Below, in pieces: positions 13,021-26,141 of a DNA stretch of 64,000 bases. Source of the stretch: Paragonimus westermani (lineage: Eukaryota; Platyhelminthes; Trematoda; Plagiorchiida; Troglotrematidae); assembly GCA_008508345.1 (NCBI GenBank), contig QNGE01003044.1:1-64000 (forward strand). The letters are read 5' to 3'. Under the pieces are notes generated by a model. It was not told the DNA's origin. It ran no database searches and was given only the letters and a program-made list of their open reading frames with translations. Position 1 is the stretch's first letter. Each line of letters opens with the position of its first letter. A program made the translations under genes and the position numbers.

Positions 13021-13707
13021 AAATAAGGTTATGTCAAGTTAACACTGATACGATGTGTGGCGACCAATGTAATGCGAGAACTCAGCCAGATGGAATTATG
13101 GGCTTCAAACAAATGCACATGGAACAATAACGTCTGCACTCCAATGTCCTTTGCTGTTCAATTACTCTATCCTGAGTGAAACCCGACCTTATAAATCAGA
13201 CTGAGCAGCTTCAGCTGAATAAATTCAGTAGTTCCGAAGGAATACCGAAAGTGTTTCATGAAAATTCTCTCGAAACCCCAGCTCTCACCCTCTAGAGAGA
13301 ACTTCTCAAAAGGAAAATACTCCAAAAGAAACGATGACCACGGAAATGACACAGTCTCAGATAACGCATCACAACAATGTAAAACAACGCGATGGAAACA
13401 TACTGGTCAACAGTTTGAATGTCCGTCTACAAGTTTGATGTCACATCAAGTACGAAGTCGATTGATTTGATAATCACCAACGCCTTCACTGTTCGGGTTT
13501 GTTTCTATAACTGTACATTTTGGATAGCCAAACAATTATAATTTCATTCACATCTTTCCACTGACTTTCTTATTTTTGTTTCGAAGAGCAATGTGTATAT
13601 CTCGAAGATTTATCACTTCATATTGGGTGTAGGACCGAATTGAAGTGATGACAATTATCTGGAACAACCTCCAATTCCATCAGTTCAACTAACTACTAGT
13701 AAACAAG
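13021..13707. other. intronic stretch, possible end of transposon
   Basis: This may contain the decayed C-terminal end of the transposase and its right flank, but no motif could be fixed. A 70-codon plus-strand frame at 13258-13470 is unrecognised. Confidence 0.3.
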
Positions 13708-13930
13708 CTCGTTTTCAGTGATTCATCATTAGGCTAAATACATCACATTTATATCACCCGGTCAGCTTGTCAAGACCCATTGTTCAGGTGGTTACTTGAT
13801 TGCAGTGTGACACTGAACTGATTGACCTCATTAACCACACGTCGTCCGTTTACTCCCCTAACGATTCTCTCGTCAAATGTGTGATATAAATGTGATGTAT
13901 TTAGCCTGATGATGAATCACTGAAAACGAG
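13708..13930. repeat. foldback element with 50-bp inverted arms (MITE-like)
   Basis: The left arm 13708-13757 and right arm 13881-13930 are inverted copies with one mismatch in 50 bp. The spacer is 123 bp. Each arm ends in CTCGTTTTCAGTGATTCATC (outside to inside), and the right arm read on plus contains CCTGATGA followed by GAATCACTGAAAACG. This could be a small non-autonomous DNA element or a head-to-head pair of retroelement ends. It lies in the large NTR-gene intron. Confidence 0.72.
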
Positions 13931-16900
13931 GTTGTTCGCTACACATTGTTTTTCATGAATACGCTGAGAATTTTTACAAGAGTAACTACTAGTTATAGTA
14001 AACACGTCAAAACTGTATAACAAATCATTAGAATTCCTCAGAAATTAATAAATGTGACAGATGATGTGAAAGCAGCACAGTTTACTAGTTGACAAAATTA
14101 ATGCTATATATAACACAGCCCTAAGGTTAGATACCGGGTTTCGCACACAGTAGTAGGCCATTATCAGGTTTTCCATTTCCGTGTACGAAGTGTATTTTTG
14201 TATTCTGAACACAATTTTTCATTTGAAAACTTTGTTCACAAGCCGTCACTGTTAGGGGTGCATTAATGATCTAGCCAATACTGTTCACCACAAGGGAAAA
14301 CTAGCTACTGGAAACACTTTTTGTGTTCCTACCACTGCTATTTATAGAGTGAGTTCTGGTTATCTAGTTCAGAATGGAATTTCATAAACAAGAATAACTC
14401 TTAGTTCCCTGGAATCAACCGATCCATATTCTTGTCCACTGCCAACGGAGCTGTCGCTTTGAAGTTTTATGAAAGTAATGAAGCATATTCTTTCTAGTGG
14501 AGAATCACACAGCTAAGTCTATGTTCGCCTGATTGTGGGAACGCTGATTACTTGGCATTATTTTTAACCCCGTTAAGACACTTTATGTTTGTGTGATCAA
14601 TAAGTACGTAACTGTAGGTCTATGCTCCTCAAGTTTTGACAACGCTTTCTCACTAGATTTGATATAGATGTTTTGGTAAGAGACTATTGGTTTCCTGTTC
14701 ACCTTACTGAAATTGATTTTAGGGCTAATTGTAAGAATTTCCATCGTAGTTCTCATTACTATAAGGATTTTCCTCTGCTTATCCGAAAAAATTACCAATT
14801 TAATCTTAATCTTTCTTTTCCAATGAACTCGATGTTTTTATATGCGTTTCCCTCTTAATATCAACTCAAAGATATGATCAAATTTTAGACATTTTGAATT
14901 CACTACCCTTAATGTTTTCTATTGAAGATACTTTTCTTCCACAGACCATATCTGAGTTGTATTTTTAGAACCACTCACCGGTGCAGCCACGCTGAACAAC
15001 TGCAAGTTATTCCGTCTATGAAACTTAATTCGCGCCCTGAGATAATTCACTACCGGATATGACATCAAATCTTATTTTCGTGATATTGCAATCACATTCC
15101 GGTTAACTGATTCTGGCAAGCTAGTGGAGGTGATGGCATCTACTAACATCAATCTCAATACTTTATTTCGGTTAACTGTCCTTTGTCAACAAATAAAATG
15201 TTACTTTCATTGTGGATGCAGTGAGCCACCCCACAATGACCACCTGTGAGAAACAAAATCTGTGGCATTAAGGAGTAAGTTTTAGGGAACGGGATCGCTA
15301 CTTCTCATTGCTAGCTAACAGCTGGTCGATAGTTGTAGTGTGATTTTCCGTATAAACGACAAATGATTTAGGTTCACGTATTCAAATGTCATGTTTTCTT
15401 CCATGATCGTCACAGAAATCAAGCCATCATCGCTCAGTAACACACAATCGAATCATGTAAGGGATCGGTAAATATGTCAGCAAACCCGAAGTTCTTTCCT
15501 GATGGGAAAGTTATGGTTTACTTCCTAATGTTAATCTTTCTAACCAACACAAATTTCTACCATTTGCCTTCATCAACATGTCGCGTGTTAACGCTGCATT
15601 TACCCCTTCCGTACACAGAAAATTTTATTAAAAGTGGTTGAAAGCAGCAGTAAGCTTTCATTACATCAGAATGTAATTTACATTGGTTTCCAAGACTTGC
15701 AAGACATTTGTCGGTCTACGGAGACTATATTCTGCAAGTAGAATGAAATCGGACAAATTTTCCTGCTGGATTTGTAAAACTATTCCTTGTGCTTTGTTTG
15801 TCCAGTCTGATGAACAGTCATTCTGGCTACTTCTGAAACGCTGAAGCGAATACTTTTGTGTTTTCGCGAAAGTTGCTTGGCCAGGAATAACAGCTTGTCC
15901 TTAACATCAGTGGATACAAACACCAGATGGACTGCACGAACCTCTTTTCATTCTACATACCCGCATTCAACTAGCATCCTCCGTCTTCGTTCCATATCAA
16001 GCATCGTTGTTTATTTCAGATGAACAATTAGGACAATCCTCGCTTCAATCGATGTGACAAACTATTGCTTTCGTTTGCAATACTGAATATGTTTCGGCTG
16101 GTACAGATTGATAGACAAACAGCCAAAAATCGGTTATACTATAGCATATTCACAGCCCGCAGTTAATAGGTGATTACCAACCAGTATGTAAAATCTTGGT
16201 CATGTTCGTACCGTAGGTTATCTAAGTTGAAAGATACACAACAATTTCGGGTTTCCGACCCAGATAGTCTATACCTCATGAGACTACAATTCGTGGTAAG
16301 AACCGAACCCAGACTAGATTCTTACTGAAGGCTGACTCAAAATGAATGTGATAAAATCCCTAGAGTATATAGACTATTAATGTGCTTCTGTATTTTAGTT
16401 TCGTCAATAGTTTTGTTTCAAATGACCTTAACTAGGACTGCGATATTCCGACGACAAAAAAACTATGAACCCGATGAAAACCGTTATAATGTTGCTCGAT
16501 GCGGTGTGATGCTCCACAATAAAAAGCAGACAACCCAGGGTTGGATCTGTGGATTTATACTGTAAATTAATTTCTCGTAAATCTGCAGCGTTTACTAAAA
16601 TGGTCGTCAAAGGTGAGTGGTCATTATGACATTAGGAACAGTAGGGAACATTGAGTCAAAAAAGAAACTCCGCCAATTTTTCCACTTCGTAGGCTATATC
16701 CAAGACAGCTCGTGCCAGCTCGTTTCAGCCCACCGTTTCTCAGGCTAAGAGCGACGCAGGTTAATTCAAACTCTGCTACAAACCGGATTCACTCACTTAC
16801 GAGTGATCTTGAAGGACATATTTACACGTCGGAACATGGGCTCCTTAACCAGAACTAATTTGGTATGTTAGCAGAAATGTTGTCCAGTCAACCTTTAAAC

Positions 16901-19900
16901 CCCTCAGTTACAGACAAATGTAGGGGTTGTGAGAAGACTGATAAAATGCTACCAGAAATTTGGTGACCATGAGCTTGAGAACGATTTTCAACATACAAGG
17001 CACAACATTGTTCAGAACGGCATATCAGTTGGTAGCCTGTATGCGCCTATATTCCTGATGATTGAATGATGGGGACCTTAGACGCGGACGATGAAATGGT
17101 CCCACACTGAGCAGTAATATTTCGTGTCTTTCAAAAGACCACTTGAATGTTAATCCTTGTTCAGCCGAAGAGTGTCTATACACAAGAACACTACTGGCAC
17201 GCGCTGACCAGTATACACTAAAATTAGATCGAATGATTTGCTAACTACTTTGGTGGATGCAGAAGTCGACCTGACAACTAACACTGTCGTTCATCAACCA
17301 TTTAATTGGAAGTAATCTTCTGTTCACTACTGACTACAGTCAGCCTGACCAATTGGCACTGGAGCTCGAGCTGCCGTTCACTGCACCGCTACCATGAGAC
17401 ATGTCAGAAGGGAAAATGTATGCAAAGAAACAATCGCCACAACCGATGATGGTCACTGCAAGTGGTTTTCTGCACAACAGGTTGACAATCAACGTCTGCG
17501 CATTTGTGTGTGCATTTGTATAAGTTGATCAAGTGATTGAGCACCATTTCTAACCGGATACAGCCGAACAGTCATGCAGCACACGCGAAAATATCATATA
17601 ACGTCAGATAAGTGCTATTCATAATGAATGACAAACAGAAAATATCTGTTGACAAATTCGTCGTAAGCAACCTGAATCATTGCTGTTTCGGACAAAATGG
17701 ATTGCATGCCTTCATTAGACACCCTTCCTGAGCAGCAGTCAGACGACTCTGATGTGAAATGCGTGGGCTTTCATTGTGCTCGCTGATGGAGATGATGAGA
17801 TGATGTTGATCTTCTGAAGCAGGACATCTGCAGTAAAAACGACAGGTGGGTATGCCATTTATCGGACCGGAACCACACATGTTCTTCACATATCTGAGTT
17901 TCGCTAGGAGAACCGCTGCAGTATCACAGCAGTGGGTGATAATGAAATCTCGGAGACAAGACTGGCGATTCTGTGTTCGTCACATAGACACCAGGACCTT
18001 CTTGTGTTAGACACCAAGCAAGCTTCAGTTTCCCACATTGTTTAGTATTCTCTTTTATGTTCTCATATCAAACCATGCCTATCTTCGTTTGGAAGCAAAG
18101 AAGAAAGAAGAACTTGACCTAGACTCCCTCTGCGCCATAAGTGCTTAAACTGCAAAGCCATTCCTGCTTCCGAAAGGGGGCCACGAGAGACAAAATAAAG
18201 TGTTCCATCCGCCACGTAGTTCAGTCAAAACTGCCGGAATGTTCTCAGGAATGTACAGTCGCCCTTCCAGTTGAGCTGCACTAGTTGACTTTGGGTAAAC
18301 CGCTTCCTCAAACATTATCCCACCAGCAACAATAGAGGGGTCGACCTCCCCAGTAACAAGTGAGAATGGCATTCTGCTTTTTCAAAGAAAAGCCCTTTCC
18401 ATCTCCATACATTTCTCTCCCGTTTTTTCACGGTCGTTTTCAAAGGATATGGTCAGCTTGCGTTTAAGTTCATGACATCTGACATCAGAACTCCGGTTAA
18501 GGAAAGTTGGTTGAATTGAAGTAAAGAGAATCCATGAGGTGGCTGTGCGCATCAATTAAGCATTCTCCACTCAGGTTAAACTATGTCAATGATATTTTGC
18601 TCTTGAACTGCAAACGTACTAGTTGTATTGCCCTCGGTTTAAGTCTCACTGCCTCAGCGGCAACTGAAAATTAGATAGCGCACGAGCCCTATTTACTCAG
18701 CCATCATTTTGATTTGATGTAGATTTCAAATGGTTTTAAGCTTGCAGTACTGATCGTCATTCGGCAATGGAAAAACGTTTAACGTACTTTGAGGAAGCTA
18801 TTTCTACTAAAACGAAAAACATGCCATCGGTGATCACAGTGATCTTTGCAATTGTCTACGGTACCTTCAGTAAGTGACGAGTGTATCATCCACGTGATGG
18901 TTGAGTTAGCACGCGAAGAAGTCGATTACAACACACTTCAATGCTTGCATTTGTGTTACTCATTGTTCTTTAGTAGTGTGTCAACAATGGCAAATATAAC
19001 ACGAGGTATTGTGATGAATGTACCACCAAGTTGAGTATTCTATCAGTGACCAACAATATTCGGTCAAATTTATGAATTCACAATTCTATCATATCACCTT
19101 AATTAATATCTGGTGCCGCCTGCCAGAAATTTGAAAATAGATCGGCTAAAGCTCCATACGGTGTTTAGGAACATGTCTCTAACTTTCAATTATTCCCAAC
19201 GATTGACTGACCACAAGTCCTCCTGTTCAACTTAAATTTGCAAGCACAGTGACACCGTTTGCACCCGACTGACGAATACAGAGACGATTGACCTTATGGG
19301 CTAATTTCAAGATCATCTTCGAACCATCAGTAACATCCATCAAGTGTTCATGTGTGACTATCAATCGTTCTCTGCAATATACCCACCGTAAGGTTTTCAT
19401 GATTCCTGTAGTCATCCAGTCACCATTTATTCGCAGTCATTCTCCCCAGTCTTGATTCGAAACGGAGCGGAGGTGTCTTGTAACCCGGATATGATCGATT
19501 ACTTGTATGTCAGCTGATTAGCATGCCTCGAAAGTGGGCGAACCTTTCTGTTATTTATAACCCGATTCAATTCGTTCTGTTCTGACATTTTCTTTACGTT
19601 ACCCACCTTTCAGTACAATCAACTCTGTTACATGCTTCATGTTCTCACGCATTTTACTACCGTCTTCTAAGATTAAATTATCTTTCTTTTCATCTCTCTT
19701 TTAAACATACTGTTTTATGGAAATGTTCTTATGTTGGGGACCAGTCTATTACGTAAGTAACTCTTCCATCATCATTCTTGATCACCTTAAAGTATTCAAG
19801 ACTATTGATGCTACATATACATATCTATACATATGCATACTAAGCCGCGGAGATTCACCTGCACGCACTGATGTGTCTCATTCTCTTTGAGTTAGTCGTT

Positions 19901-22036
19901 CACAAAATAAACACTCCGGTCAGCAGTTCGTTTACTGAGTTCAAAATTGCAATCGATACGAATTCATCCGTACATTAATACTAATCCATGCTTGTATCGC
20001 TTTCCCCTAAGGTTTTCAAGATAATTAAGCAACATTTGACTTATGTAGATTTTCAAGCGGGTTCCAGGTGTTTGTCGAAGTCTACGGTATTTATCACTTG
20101 ATATCACACTTGGAATAAAGGGGCCATTCAAGTCATCCGCTTTCGGGGTAACATTGAAATACCTAAATTTCCTGGCAGACACTACGTATGTTTACGTAAT
20201 TAAGCAGCAGTTATCGCTTCAACTTAAGATGGAAATTTAATGCAGTCCCTCTACACAATTAGGCATATTATCCCCAAAATGATTATAAACCAATTACTTT
20301 GATATCGCAACTGTCTTAATAAGAATGTTAAAAAACAAAACTTTACTCGGTCAGACAGACATGATAACTTGATTTAAGCACTTATTAATTAGATCACTCA
20401 CGCACAGGTGTTAGTCTGCAATCTTTTGTATCTGTTCATTGTGTAGGTCTTTTCTAATGAGGTTACGTATGTATACTTGTTTAGAGGGTAGGAAATATTA
20501 TCTTGATGAGAACGTCACAGGGTAAGACATTTGATTTCATTGCCGTTTAAAATGTCATTCAACTATTACTTCACAAGTCTCCAGCGGAATATTATGTAAC
20601 TCCAACTTGAGCAGTCTTCCATACACCAGGGCTTTTCGCACCAAATGACAGATGATGGTCTACGTATTTTAAAAGAACGGTTTATCAACAGTTAAGTTGT
20701 CGCGGTAGTAGAATGAAGCCGCATACATATATCTGATTGTTAGTTCGGTTATACACACGTAGTATTCATTCGGCGATATAGCTACTGCATCGCCCAATAT
20801 TTTGTGAATCCATACACTACTCACTGAAAGGCATACGATTCGTTTCCGACATCCCTGTGTGTCATAGAAATGAAAACTTATTTGGCCGTCATTTATTTTT
20901 CTCTATTTATCCTTGAGATTGAACAGAGCACCGCAATAGACCAAATTACTTCTTTGTCACCAGTGTCTTCCCAAAAAGTGCCCAGATTTCAATTGGCCAT
21001 CTGTAATGGTACTGGCTGATTCATCGTCGCTTGAAACGTCAGGGTAGAAAAGCATGTATCAACCCATTCATCAGCGGTGCAATGCTGGTGAAGCAAAGTT
21101 GATGGAACATTTCAAAACAGTAGGGATGATGAATATGATCGAAACATGCCACACCCAATCCTGTTAACGAGCACGGCCATGCATTGCTGACTTACAGTCC
21201 GTATTTCCACGCTTGAACTGGTTAGGGATTTGTGGCGGGGAGATTTCTAGCATAGCATAACTTATTCATTGCGATCCTATTTGCTTGGAATACGTGCAGA
21301 CTTAAAACCTACCACCTGTTTAACATTACCTCATTGACTGGAGTTGGTCACATGATATAAAATGACAAAACACTTTAGTCGGCAAGCTTAACCCTGAACT
21401 TGTTAGTAACCTGCTAGCTTCACTGAAAGGTATCTGTGGCAAGGTTCACACAACAGATAACACATTCTGACACACCTTGTTATAGCGGTGCAGGAAAAAA
21501 ACAGTAATTTTAATCATGTTAACGGGACACAGTCACCTTGGATAAGTTTCACTATGACTGTACACAAGAAACATAAAGACACGCACGATTCCAAATTGTA
21601 GTCTCACTCGATAGAAAATAGGCGTGGATCAGGTGTGGGAAATCTGTGATACAGCATTTTCCAGGGAGATTTTTGAATCTTGATACTGCCTACTTATGTG
21701 GACTGAATACATTTCAAGGAATGTTCAACAATTTTGAGTTAAAGTTATGCGTTTAGCGAGTAATTTAATAATTCAACGAAATATGACCATGTTTTTAAGT
21801 AGAGCCAATAGAAGTTTTAATGCCGTTTTATCAAGCAGTTCACCTGCAAAAAACCACAACAATTTGCAACTAAAAGCGTTGCACGTTTCTTAATGTGCCG
21901 ATCCTCGTTGAACACATTTATCAAGCGGTACCGCAACAGTCATTTTCAGTACAAGGAATGTATATTCTCTCACATTAGTCCTGTTTACGGTCCGTAATTA
22001 TTAACCTCTAACACATGTAAAAACAATTCACATTAC
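13931..22036 (-). other. intron of the NTR gene, main part
   Basis: More than 8 kb of AT-leaning DNA without a convincing exon. Minus-strand frames at 18145-18372, 19227-19415 and 19964-20182 look somewhat coding. Their splice phases do not fit the two flanking NTR exons, which join perfectly without them, so they are left as unrecognised open frames. No transposon motif was seen in this stretch. Confidence 0.45.
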
Positions 22037-22284
22037 CTGTAGAAGTTTACTACCATCAGCAAGCTTCCCCATAACGATCCATCGACCCAGACTTGATGGA
22101 TCATCACGAAGCGCCTTGTCGAGGATTGCGCAATTGCAAGCCACCTCAACAGTTGTATGTACCAGTGATTGAACCGATTTGTTTGCCTTGAACACTTTCA
22201 GGCGTCGATCCAACAGTAGACTATACGTATGTGAGCCCTTTGAACTATTTCTGCGTTCAGCTTGCAAAATTTGAACCTTCATGG
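22037..22284 (-). CDS. NTR-domain secreted protein (sFRP/netrin-like), middle exon
   Basis: Acceptor CCACCTTTCAG and donor CAG|GTAATG bound 248 bp: 2 nt plus 82 codons, ending in phase 0. With the last G of the upstream exon it reads ...DVAMKVQILQAE, then a beta-rich stretch (SLLLDRRLKVFK), ACNC, and RWIVMGKLADGSKLLQ. The C-x-C followed by a 'W-I-V-M-G' strand is the core signature of NTR (netrin/C345C) modules, where two cysteines of the domain and the YLLLG/FLIMG-type strand are found. NTR modules act extracellularly, in sFRPs next to a Frizzled-type Wnt-binding domain and in netrins at the C-terminus. The NTR call is firm from pattern and phase; sFRP versus netrin is not settled. Confidence 0.65.
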
Positions 22285-25245
22285 CTGAAAGGTGGATTGG
22301 TATGAGAGTTTCCAGTGAACCGATATAAGAGGTTTCAAAGGACTAATTATAGGTGGAAATTCCTTTGCTAGTCAGATAAGGCGAGCTTTAGAAATCTTGA
22401 ACAGCCAATTCCAAATTACGTAATATGTTGAGCTAGGCGAACTGCCTTCATGTGTCTACCAACTGAAAGCGATAATCAAGAGGCACATTTGAATTATAGA
22501 TATTGTGAATGAAGTTTAAGAGGATAGCTATTCATTTTATTGCTAGTGTGATGAGCAGTATTTAGCGAACTAAGTGGTTCATCTTTGGTTCTGTTGTGAA
22601 GACTGACCCGTTGACTGAAGTCTGTAGTTATTATCCTACTGAATAGTCATTATAATCGAGTGAGCGTTTTAACACACCAGTAAGGAGAACGCATGCTTGA
22701 TCAGCCAGATGAAACAGAGGGATGTTAGAGATTGTCAAGCTATGAAATCAAGTGGAGTAGATTTCCTAGAAATCGTGGCTTTTGCAAGTCTGTTATGAAT
22801 AGAGTAATGCAGCTTCAAACTTGAATAAAAGCCTAAAGGTTAAAACATTATATTATTTCCCGATCTATTAGACACATTTTTCTTATGGCTAAGGTTCGTA
22901 AGACTTGACACCATGATAGCATTATCATATACCTTGTGTGTATTTATTTTGTACTACTTCACTCAGTTACGAATATTTCATGATCCATACTAACAGTACA
23001 GTATTGATGACAAACTCTTTGCACACACTTCGGAAATATTTGCTCGCCTTTCTCTATAGTCGAGTGAACTCCACTGTGTGCTTATTTTGGGATCATACAA
23101 CGAAATCAACTTCACTTTAAGCGACATATCACTCTTTTCAGTACTGTTTATTTCCGTGGATGACGACTGATTTGAAAGCTTTTTCTGTTTAGTGCTCTGG
23201 ATATGATCATATTAACGAACAACTGGCAGGTATTACTTGCATATCTGTTTGAACGTTTTGCTGGACCATTTTTATTCTCCACTGCGACTCTCCCAGTTAG
23301 ATTTTTCTTATCCTAACTACAACCTCCACCTGTTTTCGACCCTAGATGGGCTTAATTAGGAGAACAAGTCGCTAATTATCTTCATATTATGGCATTTCCG
23401 AATACCGGTTCGCTAATGTGTTTGTCTGTACATGCGGATATCGCTTGAATTCACAATTTCCAATCCGCCGAGTTTGGCCTAAATGGATGATTTTCGTAGC
23501 TTGTCTATTCACGGTCAGACTCTACTCAAGTTCACTCTAGACAAGATCAAATGGTTCAGTTATTCTTATTATCTTGTTTCAAAACGCTCTAATAATCTAA
23601 GTAGTATCTTCCAATTCCACAGCCAAGGCGGTTTAAAGAGGAAGAGTGTAACGATGGAGTCTGATGTGTTCTCATTTTGATTCAAAACGCAACTCATTAG
23701 TCCTGAGAGGCTACTAACAACAGCGAGGTTAGGACTCGAATTGCTTAGTTACTTACGAGATTGATAACACCGGACACTCATTTTCGGACAACGACAGCGC
23801 CGTGAATGGTAGGCTGAGAACAAACTATCAGATCATTTTAATGTTTAACCCTGAACACTCAACCTTGGATGCAGCTTGGCATGTTGAAAGGTAAAAGCAA
23901 ACAGCATCCACGTAACACATAACTAGCACTGTTCTACGTTCTCAGTGGAACTTGGTATAAGGACAACTATGTCACAGTAACATTATTCACCTTTCTTATT
24001 ACAAACAGATGTCGACCTTTCTGGATGTTTCAACCACACGCTGGTAATAACGAGTACCACAGTTTATGAATTGTGAAACCTGGCAATCCGTTTATCTACT
24101 TCATTTGCTTGTAAGTCAGAGATAACAGACAGGACTGCTTAGAATTACTAGTGATTAATCGGTATCCGAATTATATGAAATCATTGGCATAGTCAATGTT
24201 GTCTTCAAAGTTACGTGGAAGAAGTGATTGGACCCACCAAGCTAACTATTCGCAAGTCAAGAGGTTGATGACATGGTGCGAGTGCTTCATCAGTCATCGA
24301 TACACGCAAAGCAGGTTGAAAGGAACACACCGGGAATTTAACACTGATGTGGACAGCACTCCAGATAGGGTCGCAATGAAATCTACGCCGCTTCCACAAA
24401 ACAACTGGCCGTCAGGATTCAGTCTATAAATTCATCAAATTTTCTAATATTCCAACCAAAATTAGGTTCATCCAGGTATTCAACTGGCTACAAACCATGT
24501 TGTGCCCATCGATATTCATTTGCAAATTGGGAAACTGCTCTTGTTTACCTGAGCGTGTATAACGGCAATTAATCATCAGAATAAGTATTCCAGGAACACC
24601 GCTGTTCTTGCACGGCAATATCGGTGCAGCTTCAGCTTGGTGTCCTTCCGTTACAAAGGAGTTTATCACTAAGGCGTGGGAATAAACGGAGTCTGAGTCC
24701 ACAAATGATTTTGTCAGTTAACGGACACTTCTACTGACGAACTGAATGAACATAATCTCGTGCCTCTTTGAAGATAGGGCACTCTCCAAAGTTACGATCG
24801 ATTATACGGAAAAGCGTGAAAGCCGCGTTATGCAACTGTAATATTCAACATTGTGGGTGGATCTAGGAGTAGTTCTGTAGTAACTGTCTCAAGGCAAACG
24901 TAACATATTACGCACCATTGGCCATAGGGAGTAGAGAACCTCATCGGCAGTATTAGAACCAAGAGCCGCTGCATTGGTCCTCGGAAAACTCGGCTCATAG
25001 CAATGACATATTGATTACTTTGGGCTGTGGGATTCTAACCAAAGAACTAATCAATAAAACCTGGGGAATCGTGAACACTCATTTCACCTTCCAGTTGCGT
25101 AAACCCATTCAAGTGTACGGGGATGGCTGAAAACTATTATAGGAATGGTTTTAAAATATCCGCACCAAATTTAGTACGAATGAACTCCAACAGTTTGGGC
25201 GTCATGCTTAGCACGTTACTGACAAATGGATCGAGAATAACACAA
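22285..25245 (-). other. intron of the NTR gene
   Basis: This is part of the 3.8-kb intron between the first and middle NTR exons. It contains two optional exon-like blocks on the same strand, 24549-24692 and 25088-25126, described separately. Nothing else was recognised. Confidence 0.45.
24549..24692 (-). CDS. possible cassette exon inside the NTR gene intron
   Basis: Reading on minus, an acceptor (GGACTCAG, weak pyrimidine tract) and a donor (CAG|GTAAAC) bound 144 bp: 2 nt, 47 codons, 1 nt, open throughout. It begins DSVYSHALVINSF and ends CRYTRS. The phase (1-1) would let it be inserted between the first and middle NTR exons without breaking the frame. It would interrupt the NTR fold directly after the third cysteine, where family members have no insertion. 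I therefore treat it as doubtful: an alternative exon, an exon-like fossil, or chance. Confidence 0.2.
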
Positions 25246-25393
25246 CGTTATGAGCAAAGTGTAATACTCTACGTTACAACCACCCCGGATGGCTTTCATC
25301 AAGAGTGTTGTAATCGGAATTTCGATTACATCACTCCTGAGGAAGGCCACCCGAGGTGGCTGGAAAGTAGAGTATTAAAACTTGTTCATAACG
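25246..25393. repeat. 71-bp-armed hairpin with hammerhead-like motif
   Basis: The left arm 25246-25316 and right arm 25323-25393 are inverted copies (about 58 of 71 positions identical) around a 6-bp loop GAATTT. The right arm on plus carries CTGAGGA, then a 7-bp GC-rich hairpin (GGCCACC...GGTGGCT), then GGAAAG; the left arm read on minus has the equivalent TTGATGA...GTAACG. This CTGANGA-stem-GAAA order recalls hammerhead cores found at Penelope-element ends. The strand geometry across the hairpin is not canonical, so function is unproven. An open frame at 25123-25461 runs through it and is probably incidental. Confidence 0.6.
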
Positions 25394-26066
25394 TGGCGTT
25401 ATTCTCAATCTGTTTATCAACAGGAATGGTTTATTTGTACAGTCGGATGAAATTCGGTTAAGTGAACTGATTTGCTTTTGTCAACGCGAATTTTTGTAAA
25501 AATCGAAGAACTAGCTATACTGTGGTTGGTGCGTCAAATCCCTCCAGTAATGTGGGACTCGAATTACCTTGAGGTTATCTACTAAGTGTAAGCTATTTCT
25601 AAGTTTTTCGTGATAAACAATGTCATTCAGGCTAGTGAGACAATCGTGGACTTATTTGAGCGGCAGATTTCTTAGGTCAGACGCATTCGCCTCCTACAGG
25701 AGTCACAAACGTTCATGCCATCAGGATACTTTATACGCATGACATACAGTGCAGATGTGTTTGAAAGTAATTGGAGAGTAGACGATCACTGAGTGCAACT
25801 CTCGTTGCATGTCTTACATAACGTAATGTTATTAAACAACGTATCCTGTTTATAGATGAAGTTACGGTGTCTGCTGAATACAATGTGCAACCTTCATGTC
25901 CCCAATATTCATTTCTTATAATACGATAAGACAGTCTTGTTCCTGATGTGTTTCGAAACCTTCGGTACCGGTGTTATATAGCAAGTCCATTCTTGCATAG
26001 TCATGATTGAGAATAACGCTAATATTGAGCAAAAATGGCATCATCATTCGGAACCCTTTAACTTAC
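25394..26066 (-). other. intron of the NTR gene, 5' part
   Basis: Intronic sequence between the first recognised NTR exon and the hairpin; nothing recognised. Confidence 0.45.
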
Positions 26067-26141
26067 CTACATCAGCCATACAATAGCTGCTTATGATACT
26101 TTCATACGTCGGATCCTCTACACATCCCGAACATTGCGGAG
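26067..26141 (-). CDS. NTR-domain secreted protein (sFRP/netrin-like), first recognised exon
   Basis: A 75-bp exon on minus lies between a pyrimidine-rich acceptor (TTTTGTCTTCCAACAG) and a near-perfect donor (G|GTAAGT). It reads 2 nt, 24 codons, 1 nt. The peptide PQCSGCVEDPTYESIISSYC then MADV carries the CxxC...C that opens an NTR domain. The single G at its end plus CC of the exon at 22284 makes Ala, giving YCMADVAMKVQI, exactly the spacing seen after the third cysteine in sFRPs and netrins. The upstream exon (phase 1 donor), expected to encode a Frizzled-type or laminin-type N-terminal domain, was not found in the window. It may lie in the gap, in unrecognised sequence, or beyond. Confidence 0.6.

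Noticed and set aside
18145..18372. Minus-strand 75-codon frame in the NTR intron
   Set aside because: No donor, no motif, and the flanking NTR exons join in phase without it.
19227..19415. Minus-strand frame with an acceptor-like TATATTGCAG, considered as the end of the NTR gene
   Set aside because: Its phase does not match the exon ending at 22037, whereas the exon at 11248 matches exactly and supplies the last cysteine.
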